The position numbers and the translations under genes are program-made. Positions 28,028 to 37,827 of a stretch of DNA of 64,000 bases are shown here, one piece after another. The notes beneath the pieces are model-generated. The model was given only the letters and a program-made list of their open reading frames with translations. It was not told the origin of the DNA and made no database searches. Every line of letters begins with the position of its first letter. Positions within the stretch are counted from its first letter, which is position 1. The stretch comes from Cyanobacteriota bacterium. Lineage in GTDB: Bacteria; Cyanobacteriota; Cyanobacteriia; CACIAM-69d. The DNA lies in contig JAKRSF010000004.1 of assembly GCA_022402445.1 (NCBI GenBank), forward strand, positions 63,858 to 127,857, read 5' to 3'.

Positions 28028-28169
28028 GGCGGTGACTCCCCCGCGATCGCCCCGTTCCCCAAATTCCCCAGACCCCGAACCATCCCCGATCCTTAAAGCA
28101 TTCCCAGCGAGGGATCGCGGTCAGTAAAACTTGGTAGAGTGTAAACGATATCCTAAATCCCTCGATATT

Positions 28170-28655
28170 ATGAGTGTAGTTAGCCAAGTCATCCTGAAGG
28201 CAGACGACGAGCTGCGCTACCCCACCAGTGGCGAACTCCAAAGCGTTTCTAGTTTTTTAAAAACCGGCGCACAGCGCATTCGCATTGCCAGCACCCTGGC
28301 AGAAAACGATAAGAAAATCGTCCAAGAAGCCAGCCGTAACCTGTGGCAAAAACGCCCCGACTTCATCGCGCCCGGCGGCAACGCCTACGGTCAGCGGGAG
28401 CGGAACCAGTGCCTGCGGGACTATAGCTGGTACCTGCGTTTAGCCACCTACGGCATCCTGGCGGGCAACATCGAGCCGATCGAAAGCATCGGCCTGGTGG
28501 GCGTCCGCGAAATGTACAACTCCCTCGGGGTGCCGGTGCCCGGTATGGTGGAAGCCATCCGTTGCCTCAAGACGGCGGCCCTGGAACTGTTGAGCGCCGA
28601 TGATGCCAGCGAGGCGGCCCCCTACTTCGATTTCATGATCCAAGCCATGTCCTAG
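28170..28655 (+). CDS. apcD: Allophycocyanin alpha-B subunit
   Basis: 161 residues from the ATG at 28170 ([18 protein letters not shown]), the ApcD-type N-terminus rather than ApcA or ApcF. Phycocyanobilin attaches to Cys81 in [13 protein letters not shown]. ApcD is a terminal emitter in the phycobilisome core and favours energy transfer to photosystem I. The C-terminus ([12 protein letters not shown]) and length are normal. It is monocistronic, with a hairpin about 90 bases after the stop. Confidence 0.96.
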   Translation: MSVVSQVILKADDELRYPTSGELQSVSSFLKTGAQRIRIASTLAENDKKIVQEASRNLWQKRPDFIAPGGNAYGQRERNQCLRDYSWYLRLATYGILAGNIEPIESIGLVGVREMYNSLGVPVPGMVEAIRCLKTAALELLSADDASEAAPYFDFMIQAMS

Positions 28656-28747
28656 GGGGTGTGGACTGGCGATCCCTTGGCCCTCCGTTGGGGCCGCTGG
28701 GGGTAGACGGTCTAAATCTCTAGATTTCGAGGGCCTTGGGCCGGTTG

Positions 28748-28775
28748 AGAGACGTTCGTTCCGTCGGGCGTCTCT
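28748..28775 (+). terminator. Hairpin after apcD
   Basis: AGAGACG and CGTCTCT form a 7-bp stem around a 14-base loop, followed by TTG. It is intrinsic-terminator-like with a short T tract. Confidence 0.55.
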
Positions 28776-28820
28776 TTGCTATGGGAATTTGGTGCGGGAA
28801 TTGGCTGTGGGATGGGGTGA

Positions 28821-29837
28821 ATGCTGGGGTTTTTGAATTTGCATAAGCCGGCGGGGATGACGTCCCATGACTGTGTGGCGATCGCGCGGCGGCATCTGCG
28901 GCTGAAGCGGGTGGGCCATGGGGGCACGCTGGATCCGGCGGCGACGGGGGTGTTGCCGATCGCGTTGGGGGCGGCGACGCGGCTGCTGCGGTTTTTGCCC
29001 ACGGCTAAGGGTTATCGGGCGATCGTGCGGTTCGGCCAGGTGACGGAAACGGATGATTTAGAAGGGAAAATCCTGCGCCAGGAATCGGCGGCCCATCTGA
29101 CGGCGGCGGCGGTCCAGGCGATTTTGCCGAAGTTTCTGGGGGAAATTGAGCAGATTCCGCCCCAATACAGCGCCATTCAGGTACAGGGCCAGCGGCTCTA
29201 CGATTTGGCCCGCCGGGGGGAGGTGGTGGCGGTGCCGTCGCGGGTGGTGACGGTGAGTGCCATCCGCTGGCTCTCCTGGCAACCGGGGGAGTTTCCCGAG
29301 GCGACGCTAGAAATTGACTGCGGGCCGGGGACCTATATCCGGGCGATCGCGCGGGATCTGGGCCATGGGCTGGGGACGGGGGCGACGTTAGCGCGTCTGG
29401 AGCGGACCCATAGTTGCGGCCTGTCCCTGGAGGATGCCTGGGAGTTGGAAGCGTTCAAGGCGGCGGCGTTGGATCAAAGCTTCCGGGCGATCGCGCCGAC
29501 GGCCCCCCTGAAGCATTTACCCTGGCTGATCCTATCGCCCGAGGAGCAACTCCACTGGTCCCATGGCCGCCGGTTTGAGGTGCCGCGCGATCGCCTCATG
29601 GCCCCCCAACGGCCCGACGCGATCACCGATCCCGACCAGGAAAACGCCGTTTGCATCCTCGCCCCCGATCAGGCCATGAATCCTGATCCAGACGCACCCT
29701 CCCCGGTCCTCCTCGGCATCGGTCGCTATCAGAACGCCGAAAAGCCGGACGATGGCCTGGATAACTCAGAATCCATCGACCGGCTCCAGATTGCCCCCCA
29801 GGTGGTCCTGCCCGCGATCGCGCCAACCCAAAGCTGA
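28821..29837 (+). CDS. truB: tRNA pseudouridine-55 synthase
   Basis: 338 residues, ATG start after GGGGTGA. It forms pseudouridine 55 in the T loop of tRNAs. Motifs: [32 protein letters not shown] with the catalytic Asp of [37 protein letters not shown] and [18 protein letters not shown]-terminal extension beyond the core carries an HIP1-rich low-complexity part. Confidence 0.96.
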   Translation: MLGFLNLHKPAGMTSHDCVAIARRHLRLKRVGHGGTLDPAATGVLPIALGAATRLLRFLPTAKGYRAIVRFGQVTETDDLEGKILRQESAAHLTAAAVQAILPKFLGEIEQIPPQYSAIQVQGQRLYDLARRGEVVAVPSRVVTVSAIRWLSWQPGEFPEATLEIDCGPGTYIRAIARDLGHGLGTGATLARLERTHSCGLSLEDAWELEAFKAAALDQSFRAIAPTAPLKHLPWLILSPEEQLHWSHGRRFEVPRDRLMAPQRPDAITDPDQENAVCILAPDQAMNPDPDAPSPVLLGIGRYQNAEKPDDGLDNSESIDRLQIAPQVVLPAIAPTQS

Positions 29838-29880
29838 CACCACCGCATCCTTAACCCGTAGGTCTGAGGCACCCGTGGGG

Positions 29881-29900
29881 CAAGGGGTTTAAACCCCTTG
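29881..29900. terminator. Perfect 20-base palindrome between truB and metK
   Basis: CAAGGGGTTTAAACCCCTTG is a perfect inverted repeat in the 83-base gap between convergent genes. It can fold on either strand and is a good candidate for a bidirectional terminator. Confidence 0.65.
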
Positions 29901-29920
29901 TCTACGTTAGGTCTAGACGT

Positions 29921-31180
29921 TTAGGCGACCCCCGCCAGCAGCGCCTCCGCCCCGGACTTCAGGGCCTCCACGCGATCGAGCCGCTCCCAGGGCAGATCCA
30001 GATCCGTGCGCCCGAAATGCCCATAGGCCGCCACATCCTGATAGAACCGCCCACCGCGCTGACCGGGCAAATGGCGCAGATCGTAGGCTTCAATGATGCC
30101 CGCCGGCCGCAGTTCAAAATTCGCCTCCACCAGCTTCAGCAGCAGCGCCTCATCCAGCGTCCCCGTCCCGAAGGTCTCCACCGTGATACTCGTGGGACGC
30201 GCCACGCCAATGGCATAGCTCACCTGGATTTCGCACTTTTTCGCCAGCCCCGCCGCGACGATATTCTTCGCCACGTGGCGGCAGGCATAGGCCGCACTGC
30301 GGTCCACCTTCGTGGGATCCTTGCCCGAAAAGGCACCGCCCCCGTGGCGCGCATAGCCGCCGTAAGTGTCCACAATAATCTTGCGGCCCGTCAGGCCCGA
30401 GTCCCCTTGGGGACCGCCGACGACGAATTTACCCGTCGGGTTCACCAGAAAGCGGGTGTGATCGTCCGGCTTAACGGCACAGTCCGCAAAGACGGGCGTG
30501 ACCACATGGGCCCATAGATCCTCGCGGATTTTGGCCTGAATCGCTGCGTCTTCGGTCAAATCCGCGATCGCGGGATCATGCTGGGTCGAGATCAAAATCG
30601 TATCGATCCCCACCGGCTGCCCATCTTCGTAGATTGCCGTCACCTGGGTTTTGCCATCGGGCCGCAGGTAGGCCAGCTCGCCGGTTTTCCGCACCGCCGC
30701 CAGCCGTCGGGCCAGCCGATGGGCCAAGCTCGCCGCCAGGGGCATCAGTTCCGGCGTTTCATCGCAGGCAAAGCCAAACATCAGGCCCTGATCCCCGGCC
30801 CCGATCGCATCGAGCTGTTCCTCGCTGCTGCCCTCGCGACTTTCGTGGGCCACATTGACCCCCTGGGCGATATCCGGCGATTGCTCATCGAGGGCCACCA
30901 TCACCGCGCAGCTATTGGCCGAAAAGCCGTTATCCGCGTCCGTATAGCCAATTTCCGCAATTTTCCGGCGGGCTAGCTCCACAAAATTGAGCTGGGTCTG
31001 GGAAGAAATCTCGCCCGTGATCAACACCAAACCCGTGTTGACCACCACTTCCGCCGCGACCCGAGAGGCGGGATCAGCGGCCAGAAGGGCATCAAGGATC
31101 GTGTCGGAAATCTGGTCGCAGATCTTATCTGGGTGCCCTTCCGTGACGGATTCCGAAGTAAAAAGATAGCGGCGAGCCAA
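29921..31180 (-). CDS. metK: S-adenosylmethionine synthase
   Basis: 419 residues from a TTG at 31180. The frame is open to an ATG at 31228, but GGAGGA sits nine bases before the TTG and would lie inside a longer protein, and orthologues start with a short residue pair before [17 protein letters not shown]. It makes SAM from methionine and ATP. Motifs: [71 protein letters not shown] and [19 protein letters not shown]. It is downstream of the HAD gene on the same strand. Confidence 0.95.
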   Translation of the reverse strand: MARRYLFTSESVTEGHPDKICDQISDTILDALLAADPASRVAAEVVVNTGLVLITGEISSQTQLNFVELARRKIAEIGYTDADNGFSANSCAVMVALDEQSPDIAQGVNVAHESREGSSEEQLDAIGAGDQGLMFGFACDETPELMPLAASLAHRLARRLAAVRKTGELAYLRPDGKTQVTAIYEDGQPVGIDTILISTQHDPAIADLTEDAAIQAKIREDLWAHVVTPVFADCAVKPDDHTRFLVNPTGKFVVGGPQGDSGLTGRKIIVDTYGGYARHGGGAFSGKDPTKVDRSAAYACRHVAKNIVAAGLAKKCEIQVSYAIGVARPTSITVETFGTGTLDEALLLKLVEANFELRPAGIIEAYDLRHLPGQRGGRFYQDVAAYGHFGRTDLDLPWERLDRVEALKSGAEALLAGVA

Positions 31181-31257
31181 GGGTTCTAGTCCTCCAACGG
31201 CAGGTTGCGTGAATGGGGCGACCGGCAACTGGCGCAGCGGTGCAGTTGATCAAGCCA

Positions 31258-32133
31258 TTAATTGTAAAACGATAGCCGATCGCGGACGGGATCAATTGCA
31301 CTTATGGCCTCAGGGCCGATCTCTGCCCCATGGGGAGACGATCGCACGGCCAATTCATCCAAACTCGCCACCACCACATCGGCCCCCGCCACGGCGGATC
31401 GACCGACAGGTGAGCGCGCCAAACCAATCACCCCCGCCGCCCCCGCCGATCGCGCCAACTGCACATCCAGCGCCGAATCCCCCACCACCACCACCTGCTC
31501 CGGCACCACCCCCAGTTCCCGACAGCCGCGCCGCAACAGGTCCGGGTCCGGCTTCGCCAACTGCGCCGACGATCCCCACGCCGCCGTGATGCGATCGCCC
31601 AACCCATAGCGCACGACAAAATCCGCCGTCAGATCCGGTCGATCCGCCGACACGATACCCAGCTTCAGCCCCGCCCCGTGCAGCCGCGCCACGCAGTCCA
31701 CCACATCCGCAAACGGCGGCGTCCGATCCGCCTTGCGCCCAAGCCCCCCATCGGCCCTTTGAAAAGCTGCCGCCGCGATCGCCCGAGCCTCCGGCCCCCC
31801 CAGCCCCCACTCGATCAAAACCTCCGCCACCACCCGCTCATTCTCAAGCCGGGGAGACACCGCCAGCGGACCCGACGGATCTAGATCGACATGGCCACTG
31901 TCTAAATGCTCAAAGCGATCGCCCCGCAGCCCCAAGGCCAACAGCAGGCGATCGCCCATCCCCTCAAGGGATCCCTGGGGAAGCATCGCTGGGTCCACCT
32001 GGGCCATCACCGCCCGAACCCGCGCCATCCCCAAATCAACCAGGAACCCCGACACCTCCGCCAGGGTTCCATCCTTATCAAACCAGACCGCCGCGATCGG
32101 CCCAAACGCCACACCACCGCAGTCTAGCCACAC
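31258..32133 (-). CDS. HAD-family phosphatase (Gph-like)
   Basis: 291 residues from the GTG at 32133 or 284 from the GTG at 32112; both follow the rpsA stop (32144) by a few bases, so translation is probably coupled. HAD motifs: VWFDKDGTL (nucleophile and acid Asp), VSADRPD (motif II), KPDPDLL (motif III Lys) and VGDSALDVQLARSAG (motif IV). The substrate is not evident; phosphoglycolate or another small phosphate ester are typical. Longer reading frames upstream are antisense noise over the acidic tail of rpsA. Confidence 0.85.
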   Translation of the reverse strand: MWLDCGGVAFGPIAAVWFDKDGTLAEVSGFLVDLGMARVRAVMAQVDPAMLPQGSLEGMGDRLLLALGLRGDRFEHLDSGHVDLDPSGPLAVSPRLENERVVAEVLIEWGLGGPEARAIAAAAFQRADGGLGRKADRTPPFADVVDCVARLHGAGLKLGIVSADRPDLTADFVVRYGLGDRITAAWGSSAQLAKPDPDLLRRGCRELGVVPEQVVVVGDSALDVQLARSAGAAGVIGLARSPVGRSAVAGADVVVASLDELAVRSSPHGAEIGPEAISAIDPVRDRLSFYN

Positions 32134-32143
32134 CGCCGGAGCC

Positions 32144-33238
32144 CTAGACGCTCTCGACAACCTCTTCTTCCTCAGCCGCCTCAGCGTCCGTCTCCTCAGC
32201 CTCAGCCTCAGGCTCAGCTTCAACCTCAGCCGCCTCGACCTCAGTCGCCTCAGCCACCGGCTCCACCTCCGGCTCCTCCGCCGCATCCGGCACCTCATCC
32301 GCGTAATCCTCAGGCTCCGCCTCCAGCGGCGCACCACCCTGTTGGATTCGCATCTGCTCGCGGTACTTCGCCGCCATCTCCTCCGCCTTCTCGTAGACGA
32401 TGTTCGGATCCCGCAGCATGTCACCCGGTTCCGGCTCCAACTGCTTCGTCGAAAGGGAGATCCGACCGCGCTCCGCATCCAGATCGATAATCATCACCTT
32501 CACCTCGTCATTGACGTTGAAGATGCTGTGGGGCGTATCGATATGGTCGTGGGAAATTTCCGAAATGTGCAGCAGGCCGCTGACCCCGCCGATGTCGATA
32601 AACGCACCGTAGGGCTTGATGCCGCGCACCGTCCCGATCACCACCTCGCCCACTTCCAGGCGGTTCATCTTCCGCTCCACCAGGGCGCGGCGGTGGCTCA
32701 GCACCAGGCGGTTGCGATCCTCGTCCACCTCCAGGAACTTGAGGGGCAGATCCTCGCCCACCAATTCTTCCTTCGGCTTGCGGGTGCTGATGTGGGAACC
32801 GGGAATGAAGCCCCGAAGGCCCTCAATCCGCACCAGGGCACCACCCCGGTTCGTGGCGAACACGCTGGAGCGCACCGTGGCGTCTTCCGCCTGGAGCTGG
32901 CGCACCCGTTCCCAGGCCCGCATGTATTCGATCCGACGGATCGACAGGGTTAGCTGGCCGTCCTCGTTCTCATCCGCCAGAATGAAAAACTCGCGCGTCT
33001 CGTTCGGCTGGAGCACCTCATCCGGGCTTTCAATCCGGTTGATCGACATTTCCTGGATGGGAATGTAGGCCGAAGTTTTGGCACCGATGTCAATCAGCGC
33101 GCCGCGCGGCTCGATGCTGAATACCGTACCTGCCACCGTGTCGCCAGGGCTAAAGTGGTAGTCATACTTGTCGAGCAGGGCGGCAAATTCTTCGTGGGTA
33201 AAGCCAACGTCAATGGCTGAGGTGTCTTGGATGGGCAT
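32144..33238 (-). CDS. rpsA: 30S ribosomal protein S1
   Basis: 364 residues from the ATG at 33238 (MPIQDTSAIDVGFTHEEF). Three S1 RNA-binding domains (PGDTVAGTVFSIEPRGALIDIG, RNRLVLSHR with its preceding repeat, and VGEVVIGTVRGIKPYGAFIDIGG) are followed by a strongly acidic C-terminal tail of about 50 residues rich in Glu and Ala. Cyanobacterial and plastid S1 proteins have three domains rather than six, as here. It helps mRNA binding to the 30S subunit. The HAD gene follows without a gap. Confidence 0.95.
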   Translation of the reverse strand: MPIQDTSAIDVGFTHEEFAALLDKYDYHFSPGDTVAGTVFSIEPRGALIDIGAKTSAYIPIQEMSINRIESPDEVLQPNETREFFILADENEDGQLTLSIRRIEYMRAWERVRQLQAEDATVRSSVFATNRGGALVRIEGLRGFIPGSHISTRKPKEELVGEDLPLKFLEVDEDRNRLVLSHRRALVERKMNRLEVGEVVIGTVRGIKPYGAFIDIGGVSGLLHISEISHDHIDTPHSIFNVNDEVKVMIIDLDAERGRISLSTKQLEPEPGDMLRDPNIVYEKAEEMAAKYREQMRIQQGGAPLEAEPEDYADEVPDAAEEPEVEPVAEATEVEAAEVEAEPEAEAEETDAEAAEEEEVVESV

Positions 33239-34143
33239 GCTAACGTTTACAGTATCTCCGCACGGCAATGGCCTTCGGAGGTTGGACGGTGGGACTAGCA
33301 GTTGCGATGTGGCCAAAGGGTGCCGCTCCAACCGCTGGGCTGTGGCTGGAAGAGGCTGCGCCTTGGGTCCTCGCGATCGCGCCGGGGACAGTTCTCACCC
33401 CTCGGTGTAAGCTGCTCAGGCCATCGCAAGCACAACCGCTATGCATTGATGCAGAACCCCTATGGTACCACGGGAATTCCGGGTTAGGCCAAGGCGACTC
33501 GCCAGAGTGGCGGGGATAGCCGGTACGGGGATGCCTATCCCTTGCGCCGATGTTGCCGGCTCAAAATTGCGCTAAAACCGTTCTAAGGGCTCAGCGGCAC
33601 TGGGGCCACGGGATCTAGATCTATGGCGGTGGAGATTTGCCCCGCGCCCTAGCTTGCCCAAGCTGCTCAACCTAGACCACAGGCACGGAAGGTTTCATGC
33701 TAGACTTGCAGTACCGATGCCCGCCACAGGTGCGGTAGACATCCGCTTCAGCGCATTTCGGTCATTTATTTCCCACGTTTGTACCGTCTGGATATTTGCC
33801 GACGGCATCAGCCTCTAAATCAAACCCGACCCCTTTGGCCCTATGGGTTGTGGCCGATGCGTGTGAATACGACCTTGAAGCTGAAATCATCGCTGGCTGA
33901 CCGGCTGTGGTTCAGCAGCGCAGTTCGTCAAAGCCCAGTTTGAGGGGCGAGTTTCACAGCATTCAGTATTCCCAGCTATAGCTATCTGGATCGATCTTCC
34001 TAGATCAATGTTGCGGCGTTGGGGTCTGGTCGTTTCTGGCGATCGCCACCCGCGATCGCGCCCGAGAGGCGTCCACCGATCCCCCGACTGCCCAGATCCA
34101 GCCCTTAATGTTTTTGATTGTCAATCAATCAGGAGAGAACCGT
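33239..34143. other. Long non-coding region upstream of rpsA
   Basis: About 900 bases without a supportable protein. There is no HIP1 site from roughly 33,390 to 34,035, unlike most of the window. An imperfect hairpin at 33,891-33,920 (CGCTG...CAGCG arms with two bulges) and several smaller dyads are present. It should contain the rpsA promoter and 5' leader. It could also hold an unrecognised small RNA, which I cannot show. Confidence 0.4.
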
Positions 34144-34365
34144 ATGGCTCAAGTAGTCGCACACCCCATGGAAAAATTGCAGCGCAAGGTTCGCCAATTG
34201 GTGGGGTCTGGGTTACTGGCTCCGACGGATGGGATTTGGAAAATTGCGTTTCTCTACGGCACGGAGTGGCCCCACTGGAAGGCGGAGCTTCTAGATTTTG
34301 GCTTTGAGATGCAGGATCCCGTTTCCGAACTGCTCCTGGTGGAGGCGTGGGAAGAGGAAGATTAG
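34144..34365 (+). CDS. Small DUF4327-like protein
   Basis: 73 residues, ATG start with AGGAGAG seven bases upstream. The pattern KVRQLVGSGLL, then a middle Trp-containing stretch (IWKIAFLYGTEWPHWKAELLDFGF) and an acidic end (EAWEEED) resembles the small cyanobacterial DUF4327 proteins as I remember them. No membrane segment or signal. Function unknown. Confidence 0.65.
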   Translation: MAQVVAHPMEKLQRKVRQLVGSGLLAPTDGIWKIAFLYGTEWPHWKAELLDFGFEMQDPVSELLLVEAWEEED

Positions 34366-34694
34366 GGGAATCAGAGAATAGGAAAATTCGGTGAATTCCA
34401 GCGGTTCCCTATGCGTAAGGGGACTGAGGACGCTGCTTTTGAATCGTTCAATCCAGTGGCCTCACCCCCCTGATGCCATCGCCTCCTAAGGGGAATGGGC
34501 AAAAGGGATCCAGCCCTTTGGTCGAAGGGAGCCATTAGGGAATCTGGGGGGACTCAATGGTACGCCGTCGGCCCCTAGGATAGATTCTGCGGAAGTTCCG
34601 TGGGCTGCCCCCGCGATCGCGCCGCCGTGGCATCACACGATCAGGGGGCTGAAAGTAGGTAGATCCCCAAGATCCTCAGCCCCAGCCGCTTCCG
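34366..34694. other. Gap between DUF4327-like gene and PP2C gene
   Basis: About 330 bases between convergent genes. No gene, no clear hairpin with a T tract and no repeat was seen. Confidence 0.35.
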
Positions 34695-36635
34695 CTAGCG
34701 CAGGAAATTCATATTGGGCTGCACCTTGGCCCGCACCAGGATCGCTGAGATATTGTCGTGGCCGTTGTACTGGTTACTCAACTCGATCAGTTGCGAGAGC
34801 CCTTGATCGAGGTTGGCGCGGGAACTGAGCAGGGGCGCGAGGTGGGTTTGCCAGTGGGTTTCGATTAGGTCATTGTCGCTCATGCCGTCCGAGCAGAGCA
34901 GCAGCAGCGTATCCTCGTCGAAGTCGAGCACCTGAATGTCCGGATCAATGAAATCGCTGTCCCGAGGGCCAAGGGCCTGGGTGAGTTGATAGGCATCCGG
35001 GCGGCTGTAGGCGGCGCTCGGATCAACGCCCCGCTGGATCTCCCGCTGGCCCACTTCGTGATCGACGGTGATCTGTTCGAGGCCCCGGCGGCGGCTCAGG
35101 CGATAGAGGCGGCTATCCCCCACATGGGCGATCGCAACCTTGGAATTATGCACCAGGGCCAAGACCAGCGTGGTCCCCATGCGGCCACTGCCTGATCGCA
35201 AATCCCGCTGGTTCGTTTCAAAAATGACCCGATTGGCCTCTAGGATGCCCTGGCGAATGGCATCGGCGGACGGTAGGCGATCCTCAGTCCAATGCTCATC
35301 AAAATACGTCTGTAGGGTTTTGACCGCTAGGCTGCTGGCCACCTCGCCACTGGCATGGCCCCCCATCCCGTCACAGAGGATGTAGAGACTGCGGGCGCAG
35401 ATGCTCTTGCCCATGGGCGTCTCGCGCCGCTGAACATTGGTATAGATGCCAAAGCAGTCTTCGTTGTGGTCCCGCTGGCGGCCGATATCGCTGCGGCCCG
35501 CTTCGTCGAGGCTGGCGAGCTGCATGGGCAACACGACGGTGGGGGCGTCATCGACGTTCGTGTCCTCCTCATCGTCATCGTCGAGGTCGGACGAGTCCAT
35601 GGCCCCGAGGCTGTCGATCGCATCCCGCAGGGACATGGCCCCCTGGGGTTCCGCCCTAGGGGATCCAAAGGCCATGGAGGATCCGGCCCCCACAATGCGC
35701 AGGGGCTGCCCGTTCGAGATGGCCTCCAGGTGGGTGCGCACTTCGCCCACCACCAACAGTTCACAGGCGGCAAGGCTCTCCGCTAGGGTGCGCAGGGGCT
35801 CTAGATCGTCGCGATCGCAGCGGCCCAGCATCTCCACCCAGGTCTGCCCCAAATCCCGCAGCAGGGCCGAATGCTCCAGACTCGGGGAATAGTGCAAATA
35901 GGCCAGACAGGGCACCCGATCCTCATCCACCTTCAGATTGTCCAGATCCAGCAGACTCGATGCGCAGCTCAGGGGCAGCAGACTCTCCCACAGATCCAGC
36001 AGCAGTTCCAGACCATAGACAATTTCCGGCAGGGGCGTTTCCGGGTCGCCCCACAGGTCCACCAACCCCGGCCAGCCCGTCCGATCCTCCAGGATCGTCA
36101 CCTGCTGATGGGTATCCTCCCAGGCATCCACCAGCACGGGCAAATGTTGCTCAAATTCCGCCTCAAGGGCCAAATAGGGACGAGCCACCGCTGGCACCAC
36201 GGTCTCCAGGGACGCCTCTAGGGCCGCTTCCCCCTCAGGATCCTCTGTCGCCGCCCGGGCCAGGTTCGCCTCCGCCTGGGCCACCGCCGCATCCAAACTT
36301 CGCACCCGATAGGGGTCGCGATCGCACACCCGCAGCCGCGCCGCCGTCGGCACCACCGTACTCATCTCCAGATCCGACAAAGCCCCATAGCGCCAGTAGG
36401 GCGTCCCCGCCGCCGCCACATCCGGGGCAGGCCAGCCATAGGCCTTGCGCGGCGAATCCACAATCGCCAGCAGCGGCTCCGCCAATGCCACCCCACAACT
36501 CGGACAAGCTAAGGATCCCACCGGCACCTCCGCCGAGCAGTCCGGGCAAGTCTCGTGGGTCAGGGACGTCCCGCACCGCTGACAAAACTTATGCCCATCG
36601 GGATTTTCAAATTGGCACTGGGGACAAATCAGCAT
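34695..36635 (-). CDS. Zinc-ribbon PP2C serine/threonine phosphatase
   Basis: 646 residues from the ATG at 36635 (MLICPQCQFENPDGHKFCQRCG). The N-terminus has paired zinc-ribbon CxxC motifs (CPQC, CQRC, CPDC, CPSC). A long middle region of about 330 residues resembles nothing I can name. An acidic Asp-rich stretch precedes a C-terminal PP2C domain with HNEDCFG, CDGMGGHASGE, GTTLVLAL, VGDSRLYRL, CSDGMSDN and GHDNIS, so the metal-binding Asp residues are intact. It should dephosphorylate Ser/Thr proteins. It is followed upstream by the VKOR gene, same strand, 111 bases away. Confidence 0.9.
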   Translation of the reverse strand: MLICPQCQFENPDGHKFCQRCGTSLTHETCPDCSAEVPVGSLACPSCGVALAEPLLAIVDSPRKAYGWPAPDVAAAGTPYWRYGALSDLEMSTVVPTAARLRVCDRDPYRVRSLDAAVAQAEANLARAATEDPEGEAALEASLETVVPAVARPYLALEAEFEQHLPVLVDAWEDTHQQVTILEDRTGWPGLVDLWGDPETPLPEIVYGLELLLDLWESLLPLSCASSLLDLDNLKVDEDRVPCLAYLHYSPSLEHSALLRDLGQTWVEMLGRCDRDDLEPLRTLAESLAACELLVVGEVRTHLEAISNGQPLRIVGAGSSMAFGSPRAEPQGAMSLRDAIDSLGAMDSSDLDDDDEEDTNVDDAPTVVLPMQLASLDEAGRSDIGRQRDHNEDCFGIYTNVQRRETPMGKSICARSLYILCDGMGGHASGEVASSLAVKTLQTYFDEHWTEDRLPSADAIRQGILEANRVIFETNQRDLRSGSGRMGTTLVLALVHNSKVAIAHVGDSRLYRLSRRRGLEQITVDHEVGQREIQRGVDPSAAYSRPDAYQLTQALGPRDSDFIDPDIQVLDFDEDTLLLLCSDGMSDNDLIETHWQTHLAPLLSSRANLDQGLSQLIELSNQYNGHDNISAILVRAKVQPNMNFLR

Positions 36636-36746
36636 AAATCGGCTTCCTCGGCTCTCCTCAGATCGTAATGTCGCCGCATGGGCCAGCGGGTAGCGGTGCC
36701 AGATGGAAAGCGGATCCCCAACGGTCACCGAGGCGGTTTGCCCGAC

Positions 36747-37673
36747 CTAGGGCGCACTGACCTGGAAATTCCGTGACCCGCCGTAGTCCGACAGATCGGC
36801 CAACTGGTCTAGGGGTTGAACGCCGGGGTACAGTTTTCGATCAATTTCCCAGGTGGGGAAGCTGGTGATGCCCACCTGGCGACACAGGTCCGTTTGGGAA
36901 TTGGCCCCGGCGGGATCGCACTCGATGTAGTTCAGCTTGGCGGCGGCGCTTTGGCCGAACAGTTGCTTTTGATCGTGGCAGTGGGGGCACCAGAACGCGC
37001 CGTATTCCTTGGCCCCCGTGGCGGTTAGGTGGGTGGCGAGGGCTTCGGCGTCGGCGGTGGAAACGGTGGTGACGGGGGGGGGCTGTTGGCCATTGCCGGT
37101 GTCGGCGCGGGGGCCGGTGTTGCCATTGGTGGCGGCGTAGAGCCCCAGGACGCCAACGCCGACGATCGCGGCGACGATGAAACTATTAAAGGCCGCCTGC
37201 CCCGGATCTTCCCAGTCCCGCCCGAGGGCGCTCAGGGCCAAGAAACTGGCGGAAAAGGCGGCGGAGGTGAAGCAGTAGACGCAGGCTTCTTGGATTTCAA
37301 AGGCCAGCAGATACATGAGATAGCTGCTGAAGACCGCCATGGCGGTGCCGCCCAACAGCAGCAGGGTGCCGGTCCACCGCTCTAGATCCAGGCGCAGTTG
37401 CTTGCGATCGCTACCCACCAGCAGGGGAGCCACGGCAAAACTGCCCATGGCCAAATAGGCCAGCAGCCCAAACACCGTTAGGGGAATGCCGAAAACATAG
37501 GCATAGGGGCTATTGAGCACCGTATCGCACCCTTCAGTGGGACAGGCGGTGCTCCCTAGGACCAGCTTAGAAAAGGTCAGGTAGCCCGTCAGCAGGGCTC
37601 CAACAATCGCGATACCCGCGATCGCGGGCCGTGACCAGCGTTGTATCCAGGGGGTCTGACGACGTCGTCTCAT
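36747..37673 (-). CDS. VKOR-thioredoxin fusion (disulfide bond formation)
   Basis: 308 residues from the ATG at 37673. The N-terminal half is a four-to-five-helix VKOR domain with loop cysteines (ACPTEGC), the conserved Ser-rich region and the quinone-reactive CVYC. The C-terminal half is a DsbA/Trx-like domain with FWCPHCH. Such fusions oxidise cysteines of lumenal and periplasmic proteins and pass electrons to quinone; plant LTO1 is the homologue needed for photosystem II assembly. All redox cysteines are present. It lies on the same strand as the PP2C and BtpA genes. Confidence 0.93.
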   Translation of the reverse strand: MRRRRQTPWIQRWSRPAIAGIAIVGALLTGYLTFSKLVLGSTACPTEGCDTVLNSPYAYVFGIPLTVFGLLAYLAMGSFAVAPLLVGSDRKQLRLDLERWTGTLLLLGGTAMAVFSSYLMYLLAFEIQEACVYCFTSAAFSASFLALSALGRDWEDPGQAAFNSFIVAAIVGVGVLGLYAATNGNTGPRADTGNGQQPPPVTTVSTADAEALATHLTATGAKEYGAFWCPHCHDQKQLFGQSAAAKLNYIECDPAGANSQTDLCRQVGITSFPTWEIDRKLYPGVQPLDQLADLSDYGGSRNFQVSAP

Positions 37674-37827
37674 GGTTAACGAAGGGGCCCTAGTGCAGCG
37701 CGATTCTTGAGGCAATGACCCCCACCCTAATTCCCCGGCGGAATGGTGGAGGAGCCACGCCATCCCTAGGGTAACGGACTGGCCTGTCCCCGTCCACTAA
37801 CCCAGACAGGCCGCGCGATCGCGCCCC

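Noticed and set aside
31258-32478. Long reading of the HAD gene with an Arg-rich N-terminus
   Set aside because: The first 115 residues run over the acidic tail of rpsA in another frame and are pure Arg/Trp noise; the enzyme starts after the rpsA stop.
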